64,000 nucleotides of DNA, taken from the NCBI GenBank assembly GCA_944392765.1, contig CALXXU010000001.1:39003-103002 (forward strand). Reading direction: 5' to 3'. The translations under genes were made by a program, and so were the position numbers. Of the stretch, positions 52,497-62,401 are shown piece after piece. How positions within the stretch are numbered: the first letter of the stretch is position 1; each line of letters starts with the position of its first letter. The notes under the pieces were generated by a model. That model saw only the letters and a list, made by a program, of their open reading frames with translations, was not told the DNA's origin and searched no databases. Source of the DNA: an uncultured Anaerobiospirillum sp. (GTDB lineage Bacteria > Pseudomonadota > Gammaproteobacteria > Enterobacterales > Succinivibrionaceae).

Positions 52497-53954
52497 GTGT
52501 TTATCAATATTTATGCGGTCGCCAAGATGCTGGGGCCGTCCCTCTTGGCTGTGGCCGTCGCCGCCACTATTCCTTTTTGCTACGCCTTGGTCAACGACAC
52601 CTCAGGCGCCTTAAGCTTTGGCCTGATGATCTTAGCAACCTTGATCTTAAGCCAATTCTTAAGCTACGTGGGCACCAAGCGCACCAAGGAAGCAACGGGC
52701 ATTCGCGAGCTCTTTTTATTTACCACCTCGCTGTGGATTATGGTGGCGCTGCTCGCGGCCATCCCGATTAATACTATGCTGCCTGAGCTCAACTACGCCA
52801 ATGCCGTCTTTGAGAGTGCCTCGGCCCTGTCGACCACAGGTGCCACCACGATTTCTCAGCTCGAGACCAAGCCTGCGGCCCTTCTGTTATGGCGCTCGAT
52901 CTTACAGATGTTAGGGGGTATCGGCTTCGTGGTGATTGCGGTGGCAGTGCTACCGCAGGCGGCCACCGGCGGTATGAATATCTTTAGAACCGAGTCGACC
53001 TCCTTTGAGGACCGCAATAAGTTCACCCCGCACCTCAAAACCATGTCGATGGCGATTTTAGGCTATTACATTGCGGTCTTTATCCTGTGCACCGTCGCCT
53101 ATATCATCGGCGGTATGGACTTTTTCATGGCGATCAACGCCTCGATGTGTACAGTGGCTACCGGCGGTATGATGCCGCTTGACGCTTCGATGAACGGCTT
53201 TTCGCCTTTCGTGCACTACAGCGCCGCCTTTTTCATGTTTATCTGTAGCTGTCCTTTTGCCGTGGTGGTCGCCGGTATCGCCGGTAATATTCACAAGGCT
53301 TGGATTGACCAGCAGATGCGTGGTTACTTTATCTTTACCCTGCTCGCGTCTGGTGTGATCACCGCCACCTTGATGTTCTACAACGGCTACGATTTAGAGC
53401 ACGCCTGGCGCGTTTCAATCTTCAATATCACCTCGATTCTGTCGACGAGCGGCTTTGCCCTCGAGGACTTTACCCAGTGGAATCCGGTGGCCACCTTAAT
53501 CTTCTTCTTCATCTTGCCTTTAGGCGGCTGCTCAGGCTCGACCTCGGGTGGTATGAAGTTCTTTAGATTGCAGGTCGCCGCCTCGCTCTTTAAGACCCAG
53601 CTCATTAAAAGCTTGCACCCGCACCGCGTGATTGAGCCTTACTTCAATCGCCACGAAGTTGATGCCGCCACTATGCACAGCATCATCACCTACTTTGCGG
53701 CCTATATTATCGTGGTGATTGTCTCAAGCCTGGTCTGCACGATGGGCGGCCTCAACATCATCGATGCGATCTCGGCGACCGTAACCTGTCTATCGAATGT
53801 CGGCCCAGCCATTGGCCCAGAGCTCAACCCAAGCGCCAACTTCGCAGGCCTGCACTGGGGCATCCAGCTTATCTTTGCCTTTGACATGCTCTTAGGGCGT
53901 CTTGAGATCATTCCGGTGCTGCTGCTTATGACCCGCTTCTTCTGGCGCACCTAG
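52497..53954 (+). CDS. trkH: Trk potassium channel/transporter subunit TrkH
   Basis: TrkH is the membrane K+ translocating subunit. The 485-aa protein contains four pore loops with the filter glycines: SALSTTGATTI, MCTVATGGMMP, SILSTSGFALED and TCLSNVGPAIGP, and the intramembrane loop segment GGCSGSTSGGMKFFR after the third pore loop. It starts with GTG after TAGGGGGG, 14 bp from trkA, and closes the operon. Confidence 0.95.
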   Translation: MFINIYAVAKMLGPSLLAVAVAATIPFCYALVNDTSGALSFGLMILATLILSQFLSYVGTKRTKEATGIRELFLFTTSLWIMVALLAAIPINTMLPELNYANAVFESASALSTTGATTISQLETKPAALLLWRSILQMLGGIGFVVIAVAVLPQAATGGMNIFRTESTSFEDRNKFTPHLKTMSMAILGYYIAVFILCTVAYIIGGMDFFMAINASMCTVATGGMMPLDASMNGFSPFVHYSAAFFMFICSCPFAVVVAGIAGNIHKAWIDQQMRGYFIFTLLASGVITATLMFYNGYDLEHAWRVSIFNITSILSTSGFALEDFTQWNPVATLIFFFILPLGGCSGSTSGGMKFFRLQVAASLFKTQLIKSLHPHRVIEPYFNRHEVDAATMHSIITYFAAYIIVVIVSSLVCTMGGLNIIDAISATVTCLSNVGPAIGPELNPSANFAGLHWGIQLIFAFDMLLGRLEIIPVLLLMTRFFWRT

Positions 53955-54074
53955 CGCCCGCCCCAGCCGCAAGCGACACCACCAGTCCCAGGCGGCGGCG
54001 CGCCCAGCAGTGGCGCGCGCAACGCCTAGCGGCGTGGTCGGCGGCGTACGGCGTGGCCAGCGGCGCTGGGCGGC

Positions 54075-54115
54075 CCATAACGAGCAAGCCCCGGCACGGG
54101 GCCAGGGCTTGCAGT
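54075..54115. terminator. Hairpin between convergent trkH and rnb
   Basis: GCAAGCCC and GGGCTTGC pair at about 54084-54113 with a nested GGCAC/CCGTG-like core; six A residues follow on the plus strand, i.e. a T run precedes it on the minus strand, so it is only a fair terminator for either gene. Confidence 0.4.
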
Positions 54116-54142
54116 AAAAAAGAGGAGGGACGCTCTTTTGTT

Positions 54143-56191
54143 TTAGCGGTTGTTGTTAGGGCGGCGCTGGTTCTTGGCGCGCTTATCTAACATCTCCTCG
54201 ACGTTGACCAATGGCAGGCCAAGCGGCAGTTCAACTGGCGCACCCACAATCGAGCGGGTCTCCTTGTTGATGTCGACGATGCGAACCTTTAAGGTATCGC
54301 CTAAGGAGTAAACCACCTCGCCCTGATAGAAGATACGGCCCTTGCTGTTGTCAAACTCTAAATTGTCACGCTGGGCGCTAAAGAGCGACATCGGCACGAA
54401 GATAAAGGCACCGTTCTCTTGTAAGCAGACGCGAATACCGCCACGCACCACGTCAAAGAGCTCGGCGGTGAAGACCGTCTTCTTCTCGATCTCTGGGAAT
54501 AAGTAATCAGCGTAGAGCCAATCACGAACCGAGCGCTCGGCCATGCGGTTGGTGCGACGGGCCAAGTTCATCGAGGTGAGCAAGGTCTCATCTGGCATGC
54601 GTGGGTGCTCTTGAGTGCAAATGACCGACTTGACCAAGCGGTGGTTGATCATGTCGCCATACTTACGGATTGGCGAGGTCCAAGTAGCGTAAGTCTCAAC
54701 ACCTAAAGCGTAGTGTGGCTCTGGGTTGATCGTCATCTGCGAGAACTCTTGGAACTTACGCAGCATATTATCAAGGTAGGTGCTCTCTAAGCTATTGGCA
54801 TAACGACGGGCCGCACAGAAGCCAGGAATGGTCTCCAGCTCCTCGGCGCTAGTTTGATAGCCATTCTCCTTTAACAGCTCGACTACCTCATCAATATCCT
54901 CTAAGACAAAGCCAGCGTGGCTGTTGAAGATACCGGTGTTGAGGTTCTTAGCTAAGAAGTCACCGCAGGCGATATTGGCGGCGATCATGCACTCTTCAAC
55001 GATCTGGTTGGCGATACGGCGATAGTTGACCTCGATATGGTCTAATGCGCCTTCCTCGGTTAAGACGAACTCGTAATCAGGACGGGGTCTAAAGGCGGCT
55101 AAGACCGTAGTGCGGTAGTGATCGCGAATCTTGGTGAGCTCAACTAAGTTCTTTAAGACAGTCTGAACTTGCTCCGATGGATTGAAGTTGGTGGTATCAC
55201 CATTCTCTAAGTAATCAGAGACGTAGTTGTAGATAAGCTTGCCTTGCGACTTGATCACCGCCAGCTCAAAGTGGGTGGCCTCAGTGTCGATCGTGCCGTC
55301 GTTTAAGATAGAGATCGTGCCTACTAAGACTGGGCGCAGCTCGTTTTCGCGCAGCGAGCACAGATTGTCCGACAGCTCGCGCGGCAGCATTGGGATATTG
55401 CGACCTGGCAAGTAGATCGAGAAGGCACGCTTAGCGGCCTCCGCATCTAAGTCGGAGTTCTCGTCGATATAACCGGTAGGATCAGCAATCGCCACATAGA
55501 GCTTAAAGCCCGTGTCGGTCTTCTCGACGTAGAGCGCGTCGTCCATATCTTCGGTTTTCTCACTGTCGATCGTGACAAAAGGAAGATGGGTTAAGTCAGA
55601 ACGAGGCAGCTCATCCTCTAAGAATGGGTACTGTTCCTTAGACTCTGGGCACTCGGTAGGCAGATTTAAAGCACGCAGGCTGACCGTCCAAGGGGTGGTC
55701 GGATCGCCACTGGCGATAATCTCTTCATTGATCGCAGCTTTAAAATAGCCGCCATCCAAAGCGTGCTGAGTGAGGGTACATAAGACCCAATCGCCCTCGT
55801 TTAACTTGCCGTTCTTAACGCGGCGCTGATCATTGGCTGGGAAGCTTTGCTTGATCGTCGGATTGTCCGGAGTCACGTGCATCTTGTTGTTGATAAAGCT
55901 GACGCGCGCTACAAACGGCTCATTTAAGGCCGACTCTTTTAAGCTCTCAGGAGTTGCTTGGCTCTTACCTTTTTCCTTGTCCTCGGTAATGACAGCTACG
56001 ACTGAATCGCCGTTAATCACCGACTTCATCGCCTGAGGAGGAATGAAATAGCTCTCCTTTTCCCCCTTTTCGCCTTGGACTTCCAAGAAACCAAAGCCGC
56101 GCTCCGTCCCCCTTACAATACCTTCCTTTTTAACCTTTTCCGCATCAAACTTATGCTTGAGGGCTTGTAAGGTAGGATCATCAAACAACAT
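54143..56191 (-). CDS. rnb: Exoribonuclease II
   Basis: RNase II degrades single-stranded RNA 3' to 5'. The 682-aa protein aligns with E. coli RNase II (644 aa) from MLFDDPTLQALK through two cold-shock-type OB folds, the RNB domain with VTIDSEKTEDMDDAL (metal-binding Asp cluster) and AIADPTGYI, LPRELSDNLCSLR, ATWTSPIRKYGDMINHRL, and the S1 domain (GGIRVCLQENGAFIFVP). The C-terminus ends in a short basic tail RAKNQRRPNNNR. The start ATG is rightmost and close to the divergent menA promoter region. Confidence 0.95.
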   Translation of the reverse strand: MLFDDPTLQALKHKFDAEKVKKEGIVRGTERGFGFLEVQGEKGEKESYFIPPQAMKSVINGDSVVAVITEDKEKGKSQATPESLKESALNEPFVARVSFINNKMHVTPDNPTIKQSFPANDQRRVKNGKLNEGDWVLCTLTQHALDGGYFKAAINEEIIASGDPTTPWTVSLRALNLPTECPESKEQYPFLEDELPRSDLTHLPFVTIDSEKTEDMDDALYVEKTDTGFKLYVAIADPTGYIDENSDLDAEAAKRAFSIYLPGRNIPMLPRELSDNLCSLRENELRPVLVGTISILNDGTIDTEATHFELAVIKSQGKLIYNYVSDYLENGDTTNFNPSEQVQTVLKNLVELTKIRDHYRTTVLAAFRPRPDYEFVLTEEGALDHIEVNYRRIANQIVEECMIAANIACGDFLAKNLNTGIFNSHAGFVLEDIDEVVELLKENGYQTSAEELETIPGFCAARRYANSLESTYLDNMLRKFQEFSQMTINPEPHYALGVETYATWTSPIRKYGDMINHRLVKSVICTQEHPRMPDETLLTSMNLARRTNRMAERSVRDWLYADYLFPEIEKKTVFTAELFDVVRGGIRVCLQENGAFIFVPMSLFSAQRDNLEFDNSKGRIFYQGEVVYSLGDTLKVRIVDINKETRSIVGAPVELPLGLPLVNVEEMLDKRAKNQRRPNNNR

Positions 56192-56343
56192 CTGTAATTA
56201 ACTCCAATAATCGGCAGGCACTCTACCGCGATCAGGTCTAACGTTCGGCCCCGATTATACAGGCTATTGAGGCCGCAAAACCAAAAGTGAACCTGATTGC
56301 ACCATAGCACGAAAGGTTAGGACGCGGTAAAATAAGGCATTTT

Positions 56344-56572
56344 GACTTGCCGCCGTTTGGTGGTGGCAGCCACCGTTGTGCGGTGACTTGCCGTCACTTG
56401 GTGGTGACAGCCACCGTTGTGCGGTGACTTGCCGTCACTTGGTGGCGACAGCCACTGTTGGGTGGTGACTGCTGCCACTTGGTGGCGACAGCCACTGTTG
56501 GGTGGTGACTGCTGCCACTTGGTGGCGACAGCCACTGTTGGGTGGTGACTGCTGCCACTTGGTGGTGGCGGG
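56344..56572. repeat. 40/41-bp tandem repeat array, about six units, between rnb and menA
   Basis: The core GGTGACT(T/G)(G/C)C recurs at 56385, 56426, 56467, 56507 and 56547 (period 41, then 40) after a first divergent unit at 56344. Each unit contains GGTGAC...GTCACTTGG-type inverted symmetry, so one strand can form hairpins. The last three units are nearly identical. It occupies most of the gap upstream of menA, where its promoter should lie. Confidence 0.92.
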
Positions 56573-56594
56573 GCGCGGTTAATGGGATCTCACT

Positions 56595-57533
56595 ATGCTT
56601 AAAGATTGGGTTAAGGAAGCTCGGCCTCAGACCTTGCTCTTGGGGGCCACGAATTGTGCCGTGGGCTGTGGCTTAGGCTTTTACTACGGCGCGGTCAACG
56701 CCTACAACATTGCAGCGGCCTTTTTGATCGTGATCACCGGCATGATGCTGCAGATCTTATCCAATCTCTCCAACGATTACGGCGATGCCTTCAAGGGCGC
56801 CGATGGCTCCAATCGCTTAGGCCCAATTCGCGCGGTTATGACCGGTGCGGTCAGCCTCGAGGGGCTGCGCCGCTTTATGGCCATTGTCACCATTATGCTC
56901 TCACTCACGGGCTTTGGTGCGGTCTATATGACCTTAAACTCCGAGCCTCACGTTTTTGCCTGGTTCTTATTCTTAGGCGTCTTAGCGATCTTGGCCGCGA
57001 TCCTCTACACCTTAGGTATTGCCTACGGTTACCGGGGCTTAGGCGATATCTCGGTCTTCTTATTCTTTGGCGCGCTGGCGGTCATTGGCCCGCAGATCAT
57101 GATTGCTAACGCCTCAGGCAGTGGCTTTGAGATCTACCCTGACACCTATTTATTAGCGATCAGCGTCGGCGCCGCTTCGATGATGGTGCTGCACACCGCC
57201 AATATGCGCGATATGGCCGAGGATAAGGCGGTCAACAAGCGTACCTTAGCGGTACGCCTGGGCTATAAGTGGGCCCCAGCCTATCACGCCCTGCTCTTTA
57301 TCTTAGTGGCCTCCTGTTCCTTTATCGCCTGCTTCCTTAACCACAAGGGCTGGGAAATCAGTATCTTAGCGCTCTCGCTCGTGCCCCTTGCTTCCTCGAC
57401 CCTGCGCTCGATTAAGAATGTGCACAACGGCGCCTTAGTCGCCCCTGAGCTCAAGTACACCTTGATCGGCTGTGCCATCCACCACTTTGCTTGGCTCATC
57501 GTGCTCACTGTCGATTTCTGGGTCTATGCCTAA
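56595..57533 (+). CDS. menA: 1,4-dihydroxy-2-naphthoate polyprenyltransferase
   Basis: MenA attaches the polyprenyl chain to DHNA, giving demethylmenaquinone, the main quinone of anaerobic respiration. The 312-aa membrane protein has about eight to nine helices, the prenyl-diphosphate/Mg motif NLSNDYGDAFKGADGSNRLGP (first Asp-rich site) and the second site HTANMRDMAEDKAVNKRTLAVRLG. The start MLKDWVKEARPQTLLLG is typical. No other men gene lies in the window. Confidence 0.94.
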   Translation: MLKDWVKEARPQTLLLGATNCAVGCGLGFYYGAVNAYNIAAAFLIVITGMMLQILSNLSNDYGDAFKGADGSNRLGPIRAVMTGAVSLEGLRRFMAIVTIMLSLTGFGAVYMTLNSEPHVFAWFLFLGVLAILAAILYTLGIAYGYRGLGDISVFLFFGALAVIGPQIMIANASGSGFEIYPDTYLLAISVGAASMMVLHTANMRDMAEDKAVNKRTLAVRLGYKWAPAYHALLFILVASCSFIACFLNHKGWEISILALSLVPLASSTLRSIKNVHNGALVAPELKYTLIGCAIHHFAWLIVLTVDFWVYA

Positions 57534-57620
57534 GCGCCCGCCTCAGGCTGACGCGGCCAAGAGGGCCGCTTGCCTCAAGGGCAGCTGCCTAAAGGCGAGC
57601 GTCCTTGGGGCAAAACCAAG

Positions 57621-57656
57621 AAAAAGGGCCCCAGCCATTTGGCTGGGGCCCTTTTT
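57621..57656. terminator. Bidirectional terminator between menA and prlC
   Basis: AAAAAGGGCCCCAGCC (57621-57636) pairs with GGCTGGGGCCC plus TTTTT (57641-57656) across the loop ATTT. It serves both convergent genes. Confidence 0.95.
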
Positions 57657-57674
57657 CCTGCTCCCGGCTAGAAG

Positions 57675-59744
57675 CTAGGCCTCTTGGGGCTCAACCGTGA
57701 TGCCGCTTTGGTGGAGCAGAGCATCAACCTCAGGCTTGCGGCCACGGAAGGCAATAAAGGCCTTCATTGGGTCGCAGGCACCGCCGCGTGCCAAGATATA
57801 GTCACGGAAGTCGGCACCGGCCTTTTCGTTAAACAGGCCTTCCTCCTCAAAGCGGCCAAAGGCATCAGCTGCTAAGACCTCAGCCCACTTGTAGCTGTAA
57901 TAGCCTGCGGCGTAGCCTCCGGCAAAGATGTGGGTGAAGCTATCTGGGAAGCGCCCATTTTCGTACTGCGGCGTGACCGCTACTAAGTCCTTGACCTCGT
58001 GCAAGATCTCGTAAATGCGCGGGCCCTTTTGTGGGTCGTACTCAGCGTGAATACGGAAGTCAAAGAGGGCAAACTCGAGCTGACGGAGCATCATCATGGC
58101 CGACTGGAAGTTCTTGGCCGCAATCAAGGCGTGCAGCTTGTCCTCAGGCAAAGGCTCGTGCGTAGTCTCGTGGCTTGATAAGAAGTTTAAAACTTCCTTT
58201 TGCCAGGCAAAGTTTTCGTTGAACTGGCTTGGCAGCTCGACCGCATCCCACGGTACGCCATTGATACCCGAGACATCGGCGATATCGATGCGGGTTAAGA
58301 GCTGATTTAAGCCGTGGCCAAACTCATGGAATAAGGTGACCACCTCATCGTGGGTGAGCTTGCTCTCCTTGCCGTTTAACGGTGCGGTGAAGTTGCACAC
58401 TAAGTACGCCACTGGCAGCTGCAGCGAGCCATCGGAGCGATAGCGGCGGCTCATGCACTCATCCATCCAAGCACCGCCCCGCTTGCCCTCACGGGCATAG
58501 AGGTCGAGGTAGAAGGTACCAATACGCGAGCCAAAGCGATCGCAGATGTCGTAGCAGCGCACATCAGGATGCCAGACATCAACGCCAAAGCGAGGCTTAA
58601 AGGAGACGTTGTAGAGACGCTCGGCACAGGTAAAGAGGCCCGCTACCACCTTCTCCACGCCAAAATATGGGCGCAGCTCTTGTGGATCGTAGCTGTACTT
58701 TTCCTTGCACAGCTTCTGCGAGTAGTAAGCCACATCCCATGGGGCTAACTCGCCCTCAAAGCCTTGAGCGTGAGCAAATGCGGTGAGCTCAGCCATTTCG
58801 CGCAAGCCTTGTGGCTTGGACTTATGAGCTAAGTCCTCTAAGAAGCTCATAACCTCAGCTGGGGTCGAGGCCATCTTGGTGGCAAGGGAGAGCTCGGCGT
58901 AATTGTTAAAGCCTAAGAGCTGAGCCTCTTCATGACGCAGCGCCATAATTTGCTCGATCTTGCCTTGATTGTCCCACTTCCCGGCATTTGGACCTTGGTC
59001 CGAAGCACGGGTCACGTAGGCAATGTAGAGCTCACGGCGTAAGTCGCGATTGTCGACGTAGGTGATAAATGGCAGATAGGATGGAATGTCTAAAGTGAAG
59101 ACCAAGCCCTCAAGCCCGCGCTTTTGAGCCTCATTCTTGGCCTGGCGGATTTGAGCTGGCGGCAGGCCGGTGACCTTATCCTCACGGTCCACCTGTAAGG
59201 TATAGCCTTGGGTCGCGTCTAAGACATTGTTGGCAAAGTCAGATTGCAGCTGCGAGAGCTCAGCGGCAATCTCAGCGTAACGCTGCTGCTTGTCATTAGG
59301 TAAGTCGATACCGCTCAAGCGGAAATCACGCAATGAGTTCTCAATCGACTTGCGTTGCGCTTCCGTTAAGCGCAAGAACTCATTGGAGTGCTCAATCTTC
59401 TTTAAGACGTCGCACAAAGGCTTGTATTGGCCGACGAAGGTCGAGTACTGAGCCATCAAAGGCAGGCAGCTATCGTGCGCGGCGCGCAGCTCTTCGGTGT
59501 TCACCACCCCATTTAAGTGGGATATCACTTGCCAAATGCGCGAGAGTTTGTCGTCGGCTTCCTCGATAGGCGCGACCACATTGTCCCAAGTTGGATTGTT
59601 CTCATGCTCTTTGACCACAGTCTTGATGACTTTCATACTGTGGTCGATGGCTTCTTTAACCGCAGCTAAGACATGCTCGGGCTTAATTTGCGAAAAAGGC
59701 GGTAAGCCTTGCATCTGTAACAGTGGGTTTGCTTGTGCGTCCAT
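57675..59744 (-). CDS. prlC: Oligopeptidase A (M3 metallopeptidase)
   Basis: This cytoplasmic zinc peptidase cleaves short peptides, including signal-peptide remnants. The 689-aa protein has the zinc motif TLFHEFGHGLNQ, with the third ligand downstream in the helix following SGINGVPWDAVELPSQFNENF, and family text such as FAGGYAAGYYSYKWAEVLAADAF. Length is as in E. coli (680). I prefer ATG 59744 over the GTG one codon earlier; GAGGAGAGG precedes both. Confidence 0.94.
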   Translation of the reverse strand: MDAQANPLLQMQGLPPFSQIKPEHVLAAVKEAIDHSMKVIKTVVKEHENNPTWDNVVAPIEEADDKLSRIWQVISHLNGVVNTEELRAAHDSCLPLMAQYSTFVGQYKPLCDVLKKIEHSNEFLRLTEAQRKSIENSLRDFRLSGIDLPNDKQQRYAEIAAELSQLQSDFANNVLDATQGYTLQVDREDKVTGLPPAQIRQAKNEAQKRGLEGLVFTLDIPSYLPFITYVDNRDLRRELYIAYVTRASDQGPNAGKWDNQGKIEQIMALRHEEAQLLGFNNYAELSLATKMASTPAEVMSFLEDLAHKSKPQGLREMAELTAFAHAQGFEGELAPWDVAYYSQKLCKEKYSYDPQELRPYFGVEKVVAGLFTCAERLYNVSFKPRFGVDVWHPDVRCYDICDRFGSRIGTFYLDLYAREGKRGGAWMDECMSRRYRSDGSLQLPVAYLVCNFTAPLNGKESKLTHDEVVTLFHEFGHGLNQLLTRIDIADVSGINGVPWDAVELPSQFNENFAWQKEVLNFLSSHETTHEPLPEDKLHALIAAKNFQSAMMMLRQLEFALFDFRIHAEYDPQKGPRIYEILHEVKDLVAVTPQYENGRFPDSFTHIFAGGYAAGYYSYKWAEVLAADAFGRFEEEGLFNEKAGADFRDYILARGGACDPMKAFIAFRGRKPEVDALLHQSGITVEPQEA

Positions 59745-59904
59745 CACCTCTCCTCACAACTGACTGAGCCGTTACGCTCCCACCCGATTGTAGCTGATCC
59801 CACTCAAAAGCGCCGTGATTTATTTTGGGGCAGGAGCTAAAGCCCATGGCGTCTAGCCTCACGCCACCTCTATCTTATGATTTACTGCTTCGTGCTAACA
59901 TGGC

Positions 59905-60140
59905 CCCTTGTCCTAACCTAAGCAGGACGCGCCAAGACGCGCTTACGCTGCGCAGGCTAGGTACATCAAGGCTCTAATCAGGCCCTTGGAACTTATAAGC
60001 AAAACCCAGGGTCTTATTTAGTAGCTTGGCTTACGCTAGCCCCAGCGCAGGGACAGAACGTCCCTGGAGCTTACGCGCATCGGCCTTCTCAGGCCCCACA
60101 CGAGCCCTACAGCTCGTGGCGGCAGGCGCAAGCTCCGTTT
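59905..60140 (+). ncRNA. Structured leader upstream of the aminopeptidase P gene
   Basis: The 450-bp gap before the peptidase contains a run of perfect helices: GTCCT/AGGAC (59910-59928), CAGGGAC/GTCCCTG (60048-60066), and an outer stem GAGCTT...AAGCTC (60067-60072/60130-60135) extended by GCGC/GCGC and holding two hairpins, GGCC/GGCC (60082-60095) and CACGAG/CTCGTG (60099-60118), a three-way junction. The start codon follows 62 bases on. I cannot match it to a known riboswitch or RNA family. The first part of the gap (59748-59900) shows nothing. Confidence 0.35.
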
Positions 60141-60197
60141 GAGCAACAATTGAGAGCACAGGCGGCAGCTGCGGTTGGCCCAAGGATTACTTAAGGT

Positions 60198-62147
60198 ATG
60201 ACTGAACTCAATCAAGACGACTCTTTAGATCTGTTAGCAGCCTTAAAGGAGCAGCTTCTAAGCCACGAGCTTGATGCAATGCTGCTGCCGCATGACGATG
60301 AATATCTGTCAGGCGAGGTTACCGCTGACTGTGAGCGCATTGCCACCTTGACCCATTTCACGGGCTCGGCGGGCTTTGTCTGCGTCAGTGTGGGCCGGGA
60401 GGAAGCTTTACCTTTAGAGGTGGTAAATCGCAAAGACCGGGGCGCGATGCTCGAGCTTGCTCATGAGCAAGCCGTCTTTGTCGACGGCCGCTATAAGGTC
60501 CAGGTCAAGGAGCAAGTCAACGAAGATGTCTTTGACTGCTTTAACCTAGCTGAAGTCACTCCTAGTGACTATCTGCGAACCCTGCTGCCTAAGAAGAGTC
60601 GGGTTGGTCTTGATTTACGCTGTGTCAGCTATCGCTACTTCCAAGAACTCAAAAAGGAACTGGAGCTGGCGAGCATCGAGATTGTGCCGTTAGAGCAAAA
60701 CCTTTTTGACTTGGTCTGGGAGGAGCGTCCGGCGCCAGTGTGCTCGCCGGTCGAAATTTTTCCGGACGAGTTTAACGGCTGCCCAAGCCTGCAAAAGCGC
60801 AAGAATTTAGCCCAAACCCTGCGCGACAAGGCCCTGGATGCCACTATTATCAGCTCCCCTGAGACGGTGTGCTGGCTATTAAATATTCGCGGCCGCGATC
60901 GCCAATATCTGCCAATTATCAACAGCCGCTTGGTCGCTTATGCCAATGAAGCCTTAGAGTGGTATATCAACTTTGACCACTTAAACGACGAGATTCAGGC
61001 CAATTTAGAAGATCACATCGGCCACGTCGATATTTTCCCTGAGTCTGGCTTTGATGACGTCTTAGATCGCCTCGCCTCCTCGCAGTGCAGCATCTACGTT
61101 GACCCTAAGACCACCAACGCCCACATTCTCAACACCCTGTATGAAAAGGGCGCACAGGTCGAGACAGGCCTAGGCTTATGCGAGCTACCTAAGGCCTGCA
61201 AGAACGCCACCGAGCTGGCAGGCGAACACAAGGCCCACTTAAAAGATGGCGTTGCCTTATGCCGCTTCTTTGCTTGGCTTGAGAACATCGCCCAGCCTGA
61301 GATCATCGAGATTGATGACAATGGACCTGAGGCCGGTCTTGCCGCCTATCAAGAGCGCGTCGCAGAGCTTGATGAAGCGGTGCTCGCCGACAAGGTCGAA
61401 GAGCTGCGCAAGGAGCAAGGCGAGTACTTACAGCCGTCCTTTGCCACTATTTCGGCTTTAGGCCCTAATGCCGCGATGTGCCATTACAACCACGCCGAAG
61501 TGGCGACCCCACGCAAGTTTAGCGCCGATCCGCTCTACTTAATCGACACCGGCGCCCACTTTAACGAAGGCACGACCGATATTACGCGCACGGTCTTAGT
61601 TGGCCCTAATGTCACTGAGCAAATGCAGCTCATGTACACCTTAGTGCTCAAGTCGCACATTGCCCTGGCCTCGACCATCTTCCCGCGTGGCACCTCGGGC
61701 ATGCAGCTTGATGCGATCGCACGCCGTCCACTGTGGGAGCATGGCTGTGACTACGAACATGGCACCGGCCATGGCGTAGGCCATGTCCTGGCAGTCCACG
61801 AAGGCCCGCAAAATATTTCGGTGCGCTCTAGCACGGTAGCGTTAGACGTCGGCATGGTCACCTCCATTGAGCCAGGCTATTACGAAGCTGACGCGTACGG
61901 CATTCGCCTTGAGAACCTCTACAAGGTCTGCCCGTGCACTCAGCCCGGCTGCCAGAACATGCTGTGCTTTGAGCCGTTGACCTTAGTGCCATTTGACGTG
62001 CGCCTCATCATCCGTGAGATGCTGACCCCGGCCGAGCGCACTTGGCTCAACGACTACCACCAAAACGTACACAGCATCATTGAAAACGCTGCAGACTTAA
62101 GCGAGGAGGAACTTGCTTTCTTAAAGGAGGCCACCGCCCCGATCTAG
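60198..62147 (+). CDS. Aminopeptidase P, XPNPEP1-like three-domain form (M24B)
   Basis: The enzyme removes N-terminal residues that precede proline. At 649 aa it is the long three-domain type (two creatinase N-terminal-like domains, then the pita-bread domain), larger than E. coli PepP (441). The five metal ligands of M24 are visible: Asp in YLIDTGAHF, Asp in TTDITRTVL, His in GTGHGVGHVLAVHEGP, Glu in SIEPGYY and Glu in GIRLEN. SALGPNAAMCHYNH carries a conserved His. Inserts near residues 60-75 and 385-410 are acidic. Ribosome-binding signal is weak (TTAAGG). Confidence 0.92.
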   Translation: MTELNQDDSLDLLAALKEQLLSHELDAMLLPHDDEYLSGEVTADCERIATLTHFTGSAGFVCVSVGREEALPLEVVNRKDRGAMLELAHEQAVFVDGRYKVQVKEQVNEDVFDCFNLAEVTPSDYLRTLLPKKSRVGLDLRCVSYRYFQELKKELELASIEIVPLEQNLFDLVWEERPAPVCSPVEIFPDEFNGCPSLQKRKNLAQTLRDKALDATIISSPETVCWLLNIRGRDRQYLPIINSRLVAYANEALEWYINFDHLNDEIQANLEDHIGHVDIFPESGFDDVLDRLASSQCSIYVDPKTTNAHILNTLYEKGAQVETGLGLCELPKACKNATELAGEHKAHLKDGVALCRFFAWLENIAQPEIIEIDDNGPEAGLAAYQERVAELDEAVLADKVEELRKEQGEYLQPSFATISALGPNAAMCHYNHAEVATPRKFSADPLYLIDTGAHFNEGTTDITRTVLVGPNVTEQMQLMYTLVLKSHIALASTIFPRGTSGMQLDAIARRPLWEHGCDYEHGTGHGVGHVLAVHEGPQNISVRSSTVALDVGMVTSIEPGYYEADAYGIRLENLYKVCPCTQPGCQNMLCFEPLTLVPFDVRLIIREMLTPAERTWLNDYHQNVHSIIENAADLSEEELAFLKEATAPI

Positions 62148-62169
62148 CTTGAACCAGGCGCTGCCGAGG

Positions 62170-62234
62170 CCACTGAGCTGGCACTGCCAGAACCACTGAG
62201 CTGGCACTGCCAGAACCACTGAGCTGGCACTGCC
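62170..62234. repeat. 23-bp tandem repeat, 2.8 copies
   Basis: Perfect copies at 62170-62192 and 62193-62215, then a partial one to 62234, each built on CCACTGAGCTGGCACTGCC. The sequence GAGCTGGC...GCCAG gives each unit hairpin potential. Confidence 0.9.
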
Positions 62235-62401
62235 CGGCAAGCGCTGACCACTGCCGCCCAGCGGGGCCATCACTTGGCCCTCTGGGCGCCAGTTAATTGC
62301 TAAAAATGGCACCAAGCTTTGTTATGATGGGCTTTTACTTTTTTCAAGATGTGTGACTGCGCCCTGCACGTAAACGCGGGCTCTCAAGGATTAACATTGG
62401 C

